Below, piece after piece: positions 1-7,664 of a DNA stretch of 64,000 bases. The notes beneath the pieces were generated by a model that saw only the letters and a list, made by a program, of their open reading frames with translations, was not told where the DNA came from and searched no databases. Both the position numbers and the translations under genes were made by a program. Within the stretch, counting starts at the first letter, position 1, and each line of letters opens with the position of its first letter. This stretch comes from JAENVU01 sp963765075 (lineage in GTDB: Bacteria > Actinomycetota > Acidimicrobiia > IMCC26256 > JAENVU01), in assembly GCA_963765075.1 (NCBI GenBank), contig CAVXVA010000003.1, forward strand, positions 868,001 to 932,000, in the 5' to 3' direction.

Positions 1-785
1 CCGTAGACCGGGTGCCCCTCGTTGTCGCCGGCGGCCCAGAAACTGGTCGTGATCTCCTGGCCCGGGAGCACCGGACGCGAGAACCGCACGGCGAGCCGAC
101 GGAGTTTGGTGGAATCGCCCCCGCACAGTTCCTGCACCGCCGCCACCGAAGTGAACGCCATCGTGCACAGCCCATGGATGATGATCCCGGGGAGTCCCAC
201 CGACTTCGCGATCTCCGCGTCGAGGTGAATCGGCATGTGATCGCCCGAGGCCTCGGCGTATCGATAGGTCTGATCGACATCGAGAGTCTGGGTCACGGTC
301 GCCACGGGCTCGGACGCGGTGGTGGCCGCGTCGAGCTTGTGGGCCGGAGCCTCGTCGCCGGCACCCTCGCCGTCGCTCACACCCCGGAAGAACGAGGTCA
401 TGTACTGCTCGACCACCAAGTCACCGGCGGCATCGTGGGTCTCGACCTTCACGACGACCGAGGTGCCATTGGGTTTGACGTGAACACCGACCGGCGCCGC
501 CTTCGACGTCAGGACCGCACCCGGGACGATCGGCCGGTGGAACCGCATGTCCTGCTCGCCATGGACCACGAGCATGAGCACCTCGGGCGGAACGACCCCG
601 GCCATCGCGCCCGCCATCGTGTCCCAGATCGGCACGACCGCGAACACCGGAGGGGCCACCTCGCCGTTGACGTGCGCCGGGATGGTGTCGTTCGTCGCCG
701 CCGCGTAGGCCCGGGTGCGTTCGGCCTCGACACTGAACTCGGGTCCCTCCGTCCAGAGACCCAGTTTGTCGATTCCAAAGCCCAT
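1..785 (-). CDS. MaoC-type double hot-dog enoyl-CoA hydratase, 3' end outside window
   Basis: Reading leftwards from ATG 785, 261 residues are visible before the window edge, with no stop. Residues 1-140 look like an N-terminal FAS1-like dehydratase hot-dog fold. The second half carries the hydratase-2 motif YAEASGDHMPIHLDAEIA (about residues 176-193), with the catalytic pair Asp182 and His187 followed by GIIIHGL. The family hydrates trans-2-enoyl-CoA thioesters in fatty-acid or steroid side-chain beta-oxidation in the cytoplasm. ATG 785 is chosen because AGGAG lies 7 nt upstream; the frame stays open a further 82 codons upstream (see next entry). Family is confident, substrate unknown. Confidence 0.85.
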   Translation of the reverse strand, partial: MGFGIDKLGLWTEGPEFSVEAERTRAYAAATNDTIPAHVNGEVAPPVFAVVPIWDTMAGAMAGVVPPEVLMLVVHGEQDMRFHRPIVPGAVLTSKAAPVGVHVKPNGTSVVVKVETHDAAGDLVVEQYMTSFFRGVSDGEGAGDEAPAHKLDAATTASEPVATVTQTLDVDQTYRYAEASGDHMPIHLDAEIAKSVGLPGIIIHGLCTMAFTSVAAVQELCGGDSTKLRRLAVRFSRPVLPGQEITTSFWAAGDNEGHPVY

Positions 786-1031
786 TGGTTGCTCCTCTCG
801 CGGCGGCGGGCCGGACTGTAGCGGCCCCGTCTCGGACCCGGTCGGGTCGGGCCCGGTCGGGTCGGACGTGGCATCGGTCTCGTCGATCACGGCGAGGTCG
901 TCATCGATCTCGCCGGACTCGATCCGTTCGACCGACCGCTCGATGTCGGCCAGCTCCGCCTCGAGTTCGTCGAGGACGGTGAGGTCCGGCAGTTCGGTGT
1001 CGGCATCGGCGTTCGGCGCGTCAGGCTCCAT
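786..1031 (-). other. 82-codon in-frame extension or small gene ahead of the MaoC gene
   Basis: ATG 1031 opens a frame that runs without a stop into the hydratase starting at 785. The 82 residues are acidic: a predicted helix (ELEAELADIERSVERIESGE) is followed by a Gly/Pro/Thr tail containing a DPTG-PDPTG duplication. The helix resembles the coiled-coil part of DksA/TraR proteins, but no zinc cysteines follow. TATCGT sits 6 nt upstream of ATG 1031, as in the leaderless starts seen elsewhere here. It may be a true N-terminal domain of the hydratase, an alternative long isoform, or a separate gene that has lost its stop. Function is not recognisable. Confidence 0.4.
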
Positions 1032-1069
1032 CCGGCGACGATAGCGGCGCGAGCCCGGGCGACGACGGG

Positions 1070-1672
1070 TCAGCGGAGGCGCAACTCGAGCAGTTCGGTG
1101 GTCTCGTCGAGCGCGCGGATGACGCCCTCGATCCTCACCCGCGGATCGTCACACTCGAGGATCCGCTGCACGTCGAGCGGACCGATACCGACCCGGGCCA
1201 GCGCGCCCCAGGCCGCGAGCATGGGATCCGGATCGGCCGAGACCGATGCCGGCACGTCGTAGCCCAACTGGCGCGCCGCGCCGAACAACCGCGTCAGCGA
1301 CTGCTCGATCCGTTGCGACATCTGAGGATCGACGCCGACGTCGGGGTCGGTGAGGATCTCCACGTCGGCCCGCGGGTACGGATCGTCGGGCATCCAGTCG
1401 AGCACCCGAAGCCGCGCGAGTCCGAGCGCACGGAACGCCCACTCACCATCCGGCAGGGTCTGGAGATCCATGACCTGGGCCACCGTTCCCACCGCGAAGC
1501 GGGTCTCGCCGCCACCGACCTCGGACCCTCGTTCGATCAGCACGATCCCGAACCGGCCGTCGCCCACGACACACGCTTCGACCAACGCGAGGTAGCGCGG
1601 TTCGAACACCCGCAGGGGGATCGACTGGCCGGGCACCAGCGTGGTCCCGAGGGGGAACATGGGGAGTTCCAT
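1070..1672 (-). CDS. LON substrate-binding domain protein (protease-less)
   Basis: This 200-residue protein starts MELPMFPLGTTLVPGQSIPL, the typical opening of the Lon N-terminal substrate-recognition domain. FEPRYLALV and a FRALGLARLRVLDW core follow. No AAA+ or protease domain is present, which is normal for this stand-alone family; its role is unknown and usually guessed to be protein recognition. ATG 1672 shares one base with the stop of the upstream SirB1-type gene (TGATG), so translation is probably coupled. The frame is open further upstream, but only as a shadow of that neighbour. Confidence 0.85.
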   Translation of the reverse strand: MELPMFPLGTTLVPGQSIPLRVFEPRYLALVEACVVGDGRFGIVLIERGSEVGGGETRFAVGTVAQVMDLQTLPDGEWAFRALGLARLRVLDWMPDDPYPRADVEILTDPDVGVDPQMSQRIEQSLTRLFGAARQLGYDVPASVSADPDPMLAAWGALARVGIGPLDVQRILECDDPRVRIEGVIRALDETTELLELRLR

Positions 1673-2469
1673 CAGTTCGAGCGGGCCCGAAACGCCGTCG
1701 CCTGGCGGGCCAAGGTCTCCGCGTCGGCGGCCGGCGCGTGGTCGGCCAACTCGGAGAGGACCGCGGCGGCTTCGCCGAACGCACCGACCGACGCCAAGAC
1801 GTCGGCGGCGATCCGGCGTTCGGCGCCGGGGAGTTCGGGAAATGCCAAGCGCAGCTGCGCCACCCACCGGGCATCGGGCGATCGGCGGCGCGCGTACGTG
1901 TGCTGGAGGTTGGTCAGGATCCGCAACAGGATGGCGCGGGCCGGAGTGCGCGCCAGAAACTGCTCGTCGAAGTGCATCTGCGACCCGTACTGAGCGACGA
2001 GTCGCTGCCGGCACCCGGCTCGATCCAATGCAACGCCGGCATGAAACGGATCGATGAACCGATCGGGCTCGTCGTCCACGCCGACGACGAAGTGACCCGG
2101 CATCCCCACTCCGTGCACCCCGACACCGATTCGACGCCCGACCTCGATCATCAGGACACTCAACGTGATCGGCAACCCCAGGCGACGATCGACGACCTCG
2201 GGCAGGAAGGAGTTTCGGGGATCGCCGTAGTTCGATGTGTTCCCGCGATACGCCCAGTCGACGAACAACACGCTCGCGAGACCCGCAGGGGTGTGGGCCT
2301 GCGGGAACGCCAAGGCCGCACCGGCCATCTCATCGAGCCGGACCAGGCCCTCCTCGACGTTGTAGGGCCCCGCGACTGCGGCGATCAACCACGCGCCTTC
2401 GTCGAGTGGTGGATCCGCGGCCGGGTCGGCGATGAGTCCTCGAAACCGCTCCGCCGCCGCGTGATCCAC
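1672..2469 (-). CDS. SirB1-type transglutaminase-like protein
   Basis: The 265-residue protein matches the SirB1/Transglut_core2 family: LVRLDEMAG, the block GDPRNSFLPEVVDRRLGLPI, then GMPGHFVVGV and the C-terminal helical part LLRILTNLQHTYARR. Family members have a papain-like fold and are often linked to protein quality control; no substrate is known. The GTG start at 2469 is chosen because the protein begins with its conserved helix there and TACGGT lies 6 nt upstream, fitting a leaderless message. The stop overlaps the LON-domain gene (TGATG). Confidence 0.8.
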   Translation of the reverse strand: MDHAAAERFRGLIADPAADPPLDEGAWLIAAVAGPYNVEEGLVRLDEMAGAALAFPQAHTPAGLASVLFVDWAYRGNTSNYGDPRNSFLPEVVDRRLGLPITLSVLMIEVGRRIGVGVHGVGMPGHFVVGVDDEPDRFIDPFHAGVALDRAGCRQRLVAQYGSQMHFDEQFLARTPARAILLRILTNLQHTYARRRSPDARWVAQLRLAFPELPGAERRIAADVLASVGAFGEAAAVLSELADHAPAADAETLARQATAFRARSN

Positions 2470-2475
2470 CCCACG

Positions 2476-2481
2476 ACCGTA
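2476..2481 (-). promoter_or_regulatory. Candidate -10 hexamer TACGGT for a leaderless transcript
   Basis: TACGGT lies 6 nt ahead of GTG 2469. A hexamer at this spacing places transcription start at or next to the start codon. Confidence 0.45.
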
Positions 2482-2489
2482 CCGTCGGG

Positions 2490-3143
2490 CTACTTCTTGC
2501 GCCGAAGGAGGGCCACACCGCCCGCGATCAACGCCAGCGACCCGGCCACGATGCCCACGATCACACCAGTGGAGAGCCCGGAGTCGTCCTTCGATGTCGT
2601 CACCGCAACCTTGGTCTCGGTGGTCGGCTCCGCCCCATGATGGTCCCCGCTGTGACCGGAGTGGTCCAAGACGAGGGTCGGCGCCGGGAACTCGGCGTCC
2701 TCCGCGGTCTCGATCCACCGGAAGACCTCGCCGTCGGCACAGGTCTGCACGGCCTTGAACTCGATCGGTTCCTGGTCGGTCGCGATCTTCCCGAGCGCCA
2801 GTTGGAACTCCCCGTCACCGGTGGCAGTGGCCGTGTTCGTCCACAGAATGCTGGCAACGGCCTCCGACCCGTCACGCTTCGTCACCGCGCTGGTCCAGCC
2901 GGTCGTCTCGCCCGGCGTGGCGACGGTCAGCTCGGGGCTGTCGGGGAACACGAGCTCCACCGTTTGCAGCGCGCCGCTGCATTCGTTCTCGGCGAAGAGC
3001 GACGTCACCACGACATCGTCGGATCCGGGGGGACCGTCGGCCGTGATCTCCACGTGCGCCGACGCGACGTTCGCCACCAGCACGAGACCGGCGAACACCG
3101 CTCCTGCCACTCCCAGCTTGCGGTTCACTGACGTACGAAACAT
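2490..3143 (-). CDS. YcnI-like (DUF1775) exported copper-binding protein
   Basis: This 217-residue protein has a signal peptide (residues 1-29) cut after ASA to expose an N-terminal His30 (HVEI), the mature end expected for YcnI copper proteins. A DUF1775 beta-sandwich follows, with TGWTSAV and ILWT, then a His-rich linker (HSGHSGDHHG). It ends in one transmembrane helix and a basic tail (LLRRKK), so it is membrane-anchored on the outside. The SD GGAGAGG stands 6 nt before ATG 3143. It follows the copCD-like gene by 18 nt, the same partnership as ycnJ-ycnI of Bacillus. Its probable role is extracytoplasmic copper binding or handover. Confidence 0.88.
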   Translation of the reverse strand: MFRTSVNRKLGVAGAVFAGLVLVANVASAHVEITADGPPGSDDVVVTSLFAENECSGALQTVELVFPDSPELTVATPGETTGWTSAVTKRDGSEAVASILWTNTATATGDGEFQLALGKIATDQEPIEFKAVQTCADGEVFRWIETAEDAEFPAPTLVLDHSGHSGDHHGAEPTTETKVAVTTSKDDSGLSTGVIVGIVAGSLALIAGGVALLRRKK

Positions 3144-3161
3144 GAAGTACCTCTCCAGTCG

Positions 3162-4938
3162 TTATCCAACAGAAACAGTGGTGCTCGCCATCACTTCGTC
3201 CACTTGGGACAACAGCGCGTGCATCTCCAACGTCCATTTCCCCGCGAAGGGCACTTGCACATCGTTGGCGACGAAGTGATCGCCTTCATCGGTCAGGACG
3301 ATCGGCATCCGCTCGATTCCCTCGTCCGGCATCGAGATCGAGGCGCGCATTTCGAGGACCGTGACCCGCTGTCCCGACTCGTCGAGCACCGAAACGTGCA
3401 ACGAGTTCGCTTCACCGACGCGCGCGGGGCCGAAGTACGTATCGAAGGTCACCCCGTTCGCATTGATGGCTTCTTGCAGCGGCACCGACGTGGTGACCAC
3501 TTTGGGCGGCGGCGTGTTGACGAGCATCGACGTCAGTCCGAGCACGATCGCACCCACGACCAACTCGGCGCGGACCGTCCGCTTCAAGCCGTGGAGGGCC
3601 GGCGCGGGCGCGGTGACGCCAACGCGCGTCTTGGTGGCAACCCCGCCCTCCCCCTCGGTCGGCTCGGGAAGCGCTGCCGGATCCGCGCCGGCGTCGGCCG
3701 GGGTCGGGTCGTTCACGGAACCGAACCCGAGCGCACGCCCGTGAACAAGTCTCCGGCTCACGGCCGCAATCCCGATCAGCAGGGCGAACCCGATCAGCTT
3801 GATGAGCAGGATCCGGCCGTAATCGCTGTCCCACAAGGCGCTGATCGCTTCGAGTTGACGAATGGCCTGGAACGACCCCGTCACCACCAACACGATCACC
3901 GCCCCGAAGGCGAGGATCGAGAATCGCTCGGCGATCCGGGGGTACGCGCGCGCGTCGGATCGCGCCAGGCTCAACATGACCAACCCGCCGAGCCACACTG
4001 CCATTGCGAGCACGTGCAACACGTCGGCAACGAGCGCGAGTGCCACCCAGCGGCCGGCCGATGCGTGGCCCGAGAGCCCCGGAGTGGCGGCGATCGCCAC
4101 ACCCGTCACGACCGCAACTGCCAACCAGCCGCGAGATTTCGGTCCGGGCCGGCGGACCATCCCGCGCACCAGTCCCGCCGCGATCACCAGGAGCGCCAGG
4201 CGAAGGATCCACACCTTTCCGAAACGGGTGTCCCAGACCGCCGACACCTGGTCGGACGCGAAGACGTCTCCGAACCCGCCGGCCGAGGTATACGGACCCT
4301 GTAACAGGAATCCCATGACCGTCGCGAGCCGCGGTCAGCGAGAGCGCGCCGATCAACAGATTGCGCACGCGTCGGTCCGCCGCACCCTCGGGCCAGAGCA
4401 CCACGACGAAGCCCGCCGCGCCAAGGAGCAACGCCAACCCCACGAAGACCCCGAACCGAGCCACTCCGAGCGCGATGCCAACCCCGGAGTCACCGGCCCC
4501 GGCCGAGAGCGCGTCCTTCGCCACTTGCTCGGCCCGACCGCCCGACACCTGCGAGGTCCCGACGGTGAAGGTGAACGAACCGCGGATCGGATGTGAATCC
4601 TCCGACGTCGCTTGCCAGACCACGACGTACTGACCATCGGCCAACTGCGGGAGCGAGGCGCGCACGACGTCATTCCGGCCGCCAGGGTGGTTCGGCGCGC
4701 CGACCTCGAGGTCGGCGCCGTCGCTGTCGAGCAGCCGGACACCGTTGGACCGCATCGAGACGCCCTCGGTATAGGTAAGGGTGACCTGACGTGGCGAATC
4801 GACGACGGAGCCGCCGGCCTCCGGATCGGAGTTGGACAACTCGGCGTGGGCCGCGGCCGGCGACGCGACGGCCAGCATCGAAATCATCATGACCGACACG
4901 AACCCGCCGAGCCGCCGCAAGCCTCGCGCGCCCGTCAT
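3162..4938 (-). CDS. CopC-CopD fusion (YcnJ-like) copper protein, interrupted by a +1 frameshift near 4329
   Basis: The signal peptide ends ...SPAAA, leaving His31 at the mature N-terminus (HAELSNSDPEAGG), the copper ligand of CopC. The CopC fold continues to EDSHPIRGSFTF. A multi-helix CopD membrane domain follows, then a C-terminal YtkA-like domain. At about 4329 the coding strand reads CTGACCGCGGCTCGCG: frame one gives LTA and frame two continues LATVMGFLLQGPYT. One surplus G restores a 591-codon gene. ATG 4938 overlaps the anti-sigma stop (ATGA). Copper import or sensing is inferred from the family and from the YcnI neighbour. Confidence 0.85.
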
Positions 4939-5558
4939 CGCAACACCGGCGATCGACTGCCGGCGCGGCGTTCCGTCGCGTCGGAGAGATGAGCAAGTTG
5001 CCAGACCACGAACAACGCGATGACATCCGCCCCGTGGGCAATGGCCGAGCCGGGGACCGGCATCCCGTGCAGTAAGTCGTCCAGGCAACTCCAGACCAGA
5101 CCGGCGACCAGGACGGCCAGGACCGGGAGCAACGATCGCGCCCGATCCGGCCGGTGCGCGACCATCAGCAGACCCACCGCGAGCGCGGCTGCGAACACAC
5201 CGACGTGGCGGGCGAAGTGCCCGTGCATCTCGTCGCCGTGTCCGAGCAGGAGTGGCACCGCCGCGACGATCTGAATCAACGCGATGAGCACGGTCAGCAG
5301 TCTCCACACGTGGACCGAGTCGTGCGGGGTCGCGGCGACCGGCCGCCGTTCGATTGCGCTCATGATCGCGGCGGTGCGATCGGTCTCGACCGCAGCCGGC
5401 ACGACCCGCAAGGACCGGTGGAGTTCGGTCACCCCGGAGGCCCAGTGCCGACACCGAGCGCACCCGTCGAGGTGATGGCTCACCACTGACTCCGGCACGG
5501 GCGCCGACTCGTCATCCAACCTGGCAGAAATCGAAGCCCGGATCCCGGAACAGTCCAT
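4935..5558 (-). CDS. Polytopic zinc-finger anti-sigma factor (zf-HC2 type)
   Basis: This 207-residue protein opens with a zinc-binding anti-sigma motif, His29-x3-Cys33-x2-Cys36 (HLDGCARC). About five hydrophobic segments follow (LLTVLIALIQIVAAVPLLL onward), so it is polytopic rather than the usual single-pass anti-sigma. It is divergent from the ECF sigma gene at 5660 and its stop overlaps the copCD start (ATGA). It would hold the sigma factor at the membrane and release it on a signal, plausibly copper. ATG 5558 gives the zf-HC2 domain its normal N-terminus. Confidence 0.75.
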   Translation of the reverse strand: MDCSGIRASISARLDDESAPVPESVVSHHLDGCARCRHWASGVTELHRSLRVVPAAVETDRTAAIMSAIERRPVAATPHDSVHVWRLLTVLIALIQIVAAVPLLLGHGDEMHGHFARHVGVFAAALAVGLLMVAHRPDRARSLLPVLAVLVAGLVWSCLDDLLHGMPVPGSAIAHGADVIALFVVWQLAHLSDATERRAGSRSPVLR

Positions 5559-5571
5559 ATGGCTATTGGTC

Positions 5572-5597
5572 GCAGGAACCATCGGAAAAGTTCCCGC
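5572..5597. promoter_or_regulatory. Inverted repeat GCAGGAAC-N10-GTTCCCGC between sigma and anti-sigma genes
   Basis: The arms at 5572-5579 and 5590-5597 match at 7 of 8 positions. Each arm presents an ECF-style GGAAC -35 element, one on each strand, in the 101-nt divergent spacer. They may be the -35 boxes of autoregulated divergent promoters. This is inferred from pattern only. Confidence 0.4.
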
Positions 5598-5645
5598 AGT
5601 TCTCAGCGAACCGCCCTCTGAATGCCGGATGACGGGTTCCGCCAC

Positions 5646-5651
5646 TATCGT
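5646..5651 (+). promoter_or_regulatory. Candidate -10 hexamer TATCGT for the sigma gene
   Basis: TATCGT stands 8 nt ahead of the sigma factor's GTG at 5660, which has no Shine-Dalgarno. This fits a leaderless message. Confidence 0.45.
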
Positions 5652-5659
5652 GCGCCGCC

Positions 5660-6178
5660 GTGGACCGACTGACCGATGCGCTCCTGCTGGCGCGCGATGG
5701 CAACGATGACGCCTTCCTGGCCGCCGCCATCCGGGCCGGCCAGGCCGAGGTGACCCGGTTTCTCCGACCGCTCGTCGACGACTGCGATCTCGATGACGTC
5801 GTCCAGGACACGTTCGTGCGGATGTACCGGGCGCTGCCCAGGTTCCGCGGCGACGCGTCGGGTCGGACCTGGCTCCTCGCGATCGCCCGCAATGCGGCGG
5901 CCGACGCGGTTCGCACCAAGCGGCGGTTGCGGCGCACCGACCTCCGCTGCACCCCGCCGCGAGACGCGGCGAGCATGGAGTCTGCCCACGCCCTGCACGG
6001 ACTGATCGACGGACTCGATCCCGACCGTCGCGAAGCCTTCGTGCTCACCCAACTCGTCGGCTGCTCATACGCCGAGGCGGCGGAGGTGTGCGGCGTCAAG
6101 GTCGGCACCATTCGCTCACGGGTCGCGCGCGCTCGCGACGAACTTCTGATTCAGGTGCACGCCGCCCGGAGCGCATGA
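5660..6178 (+). CDS. ECF-family RNA polymerase sigma factor
   Basis: This 172-residue sigma-70 protein has only regions 2 and 4. Region 2 runs from VTRFLRPLVDDCDLDDVVQD through FRGDASGRTWLLAIARNAAAD. Region 4 is LDGLDPDRREAFVLTQLVG followed by the helix-turn-helix YAEAAEVCGVKVGTIRSRVA. It recruits RNA polymerase to target promoters when freed from its anti-sigma, encoded divergently at 5558. Its stop overlaps the next gene (ATGA). The arrangement implies a copper-linked regulon including copCD and ycnI; the inducing signal itself is inferred. Confidence 0.9.
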   Translation: MDRLTDALLLARDGNDDAFLAAAIRAGQAEVTRFLRPLVDDCDLDDVVQDTFVRMYRALPRFRGDASGRTWLLAIARNAAADAVRTKRRLRRTDLRCTPPRDAASMESAHALHGLIDGLDPDRREAFVLTQLVGCSYAEAAEVCGVKVGTIRSRVARARDELLIQVHAARSA

Positions 6179-7224
6179 GCCGCCAGCACGCCCTGCTCTT
6201 CGCGGGTGCCTGCCTCGGCACGCTCCTCTTCTCGGCCGGCCCGGCCGGCGCCCACGGCACCGGGGGACCGCCCGCCAGCAACTTCCACACCATCCTCGAT
6301 GGGTTGCGGCCCGCAACGCCAGGAGTCGACGCGCGGCTCGGCTCGGACCGCGAACAGATCGAACTCGGTGTCACCGGGAGCGCGCGGGTCACCGTGCTCG
6401 GGTACGACGACGAGCCGTACCTGCGGATCGATCGCCGGGGCGTCTTCGAGAACCGGAACTCCCGAGCCGTGGTGATCAACCGGTCGCGGATCATGACGTC
6501 GGTGCCGATTCGTATCCGACGCGGACCCCCACGATGGGTGAAGATCTCCAATGGTCCGATCGCTCAGTGGCACGATCACCGAGTGCACTGGATGGGCGGC
6601 GCGCATCCGGCCGTAGTCACCCGAGATCCGAGCCATGCACACGTCATCGACGAGTGGTCGATCCCACTCGTCGTCGACGGAGACGCCGCCGCCATCACCG
6701 GCGAGCTTCGCTGGCAACCTCCGCCGACGGCGTGGGTCTGGTGGACCGCGGCGGCCGCGGTCGGCAGCATCGTCCTCGTCGGGCTCCGGACCCGGTGGCA
6801 GCGTGCCGTCCTCATGGTGGCCCTGGTCACCATGGGCGTGAGCGAAGCGCTGCACCTCTGGGGAAGCTGGCCGTTCACACGCGGCGGACTCGCGGACCAC
6901 CTCGCCGACGCCATCCCGACCCTGGCCGCGATCGCGGCCTGCGGCGGCGCGGCGGTGTGGCTCCGAGTTCGCGGCGCGGCCTCCGCCGCGCCGGGCATCC
7001 TGGTGGCCGGCCTGTTCGTGCTGATCGGCGGAGGGCTCGCCGATCTCCCGATCCTCTCCCACTCCTGGATTCCGAGCCGACTGGAGCCGGTCGTGGCGCG
7101 CGCCGCCGTCGCCCTGGCCCTGGGTCTCGGCACCGCGACGGCGATCTTCGGCGCCCTGCATCTGCGTCCGCCGCCATCTGCCACCGCTCCCGGGGTCGAT
7201 CCCGGAACCCCTGCGCCCAGCTGA
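6175..7224 (+). CDS. Exported His-rich domain with C-terminal membrane helices, copper locus, function unknown
   Basis: This 349-residue protein has a signal peptide cut near AGA, leaving His27 first (HGTGGPPASNFHT). An outside domain of about 165 residues follows, with several His clusters (QWHDHRVHWMGG, PSHAHVIDEW). About five transmembrane helices end the protein. The ATG overlaps the sigma stop by 4 nt, so the two are co-translated. The N-terminal His after cleavage mirrors YcnI and CopC encoded nearby, so metal binding is a fair guess. The family is not recognised by name. Confidence 0.7.
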   Translation: MSRQHALLFAGACLGTLLFSAGPAGAHGTGGPPASNFHTILDGLRPATPGVDARLGSDREQIELGVTGSARVTVLGYDDEPYLRIDRRGVFENRNSRAVVINRSRIMTSVPIRIRRGPPRWVKISNGPIAQWHDHRVHWMGGAHPAVVTRDPSHAHVIDEWSIPLVVDGDAAAITGELRWQPPPTAWVWWTAAAAVGSIVLVGLRTRWQRAVLMVALVTMGVSEALHLWGSWPFTRGGLADHLADAIPTLAAIAACGGAAVWLRVRGAASAAPGILVAGLFVLIGGGLADLPILSHSWIPSRLEPVVARAAVALALGLGTATAIFGALHLRPPPSATAPGVDPGTPAPS

Positions 7225-7241
7225 CGTGACAGGCTGACCCC

Positions 7242-7664
7242 ATGCCGACGATCTTCACGCGCATCATCGAGGGGGAGTTCCCGGGCCGGTTCGTCTGGCG
7301 CGACGACGAATGCGTCGGATTCCTGTCCATCAATCCCTTGCAACCCGGTCACACCCTCGTCGTGCCGCGCGCCGAGGTCGACCATTGGATCGATCTGCCG
7401 GTGGAACTCAACACGCACCTCATGCGCGTTGCCCACACGATCGGCGCCGCACAGATGACGGCATTCGCTCCGAACCGGATCGGGCTGATCATCGCCGGGC
7501 TGGAAGTACCTCATGTTCATCTCCACGTCGTGCCGATCCGGCGTGAGGCCGACTTGAGCTTCGCGAATGCCGACCTCACACCGGCGCCGGCATCGCTCGA
7601 CGATGCCGCCGGCCGGCTCCGATCGGCGCTCGCAGACGCGGGCGCCTCGGGCGTCAGCGAGTGA
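7242..7664 (+). CDS. HIT-family nucleotide-binding protein
   Basis: This 140-residue protein has the histidine triad HVHLHVVP (His91, 93, 95), which defines nucleotidyl hydrolases and transferases acting on the alpha-phosphate of nucleotides such as AMP-lysine or AP4A-like compounds. The N-terminal FTRIIEGEFPGRFVWRDDEC and PLQPGHTLVVPR are standard for bacterial HIT proteins. Substrate is not predictable. CAGGCT, one base off TAGGCT, lies 6 nt before ATG. The 3' end overlaps the convergent glycosyltransferase gene by 11 nt. Confidence 0.9.
   Translation: MPTIFTRIIEGEFPGRFVWRDDECVGFLSINPLQPGHTLVVPRAEVDHWIDLPVELNTHLMRVAHTIGAAQMTAFAPNRIGLIIAGLEVPHVHLHVVPIRREADLSFANADLTPAPASLDDAAGRLRSALADAGASGVSE

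Noticed and set aside
12..821. Long plus-strand open frame at the left edge
   Set aside because: It is the antisense shadow of the MaoC gene; its composition is Arg/His-rich with no domain, while the minus frame gives a clean hydratase motif.
3162..4316. Separate membrane protein starting at ATG 4316
   Set aside because: It begins in mid-CopD helix and joins the CopC part exactly if one base is removed; treated as one frameshifted gene.
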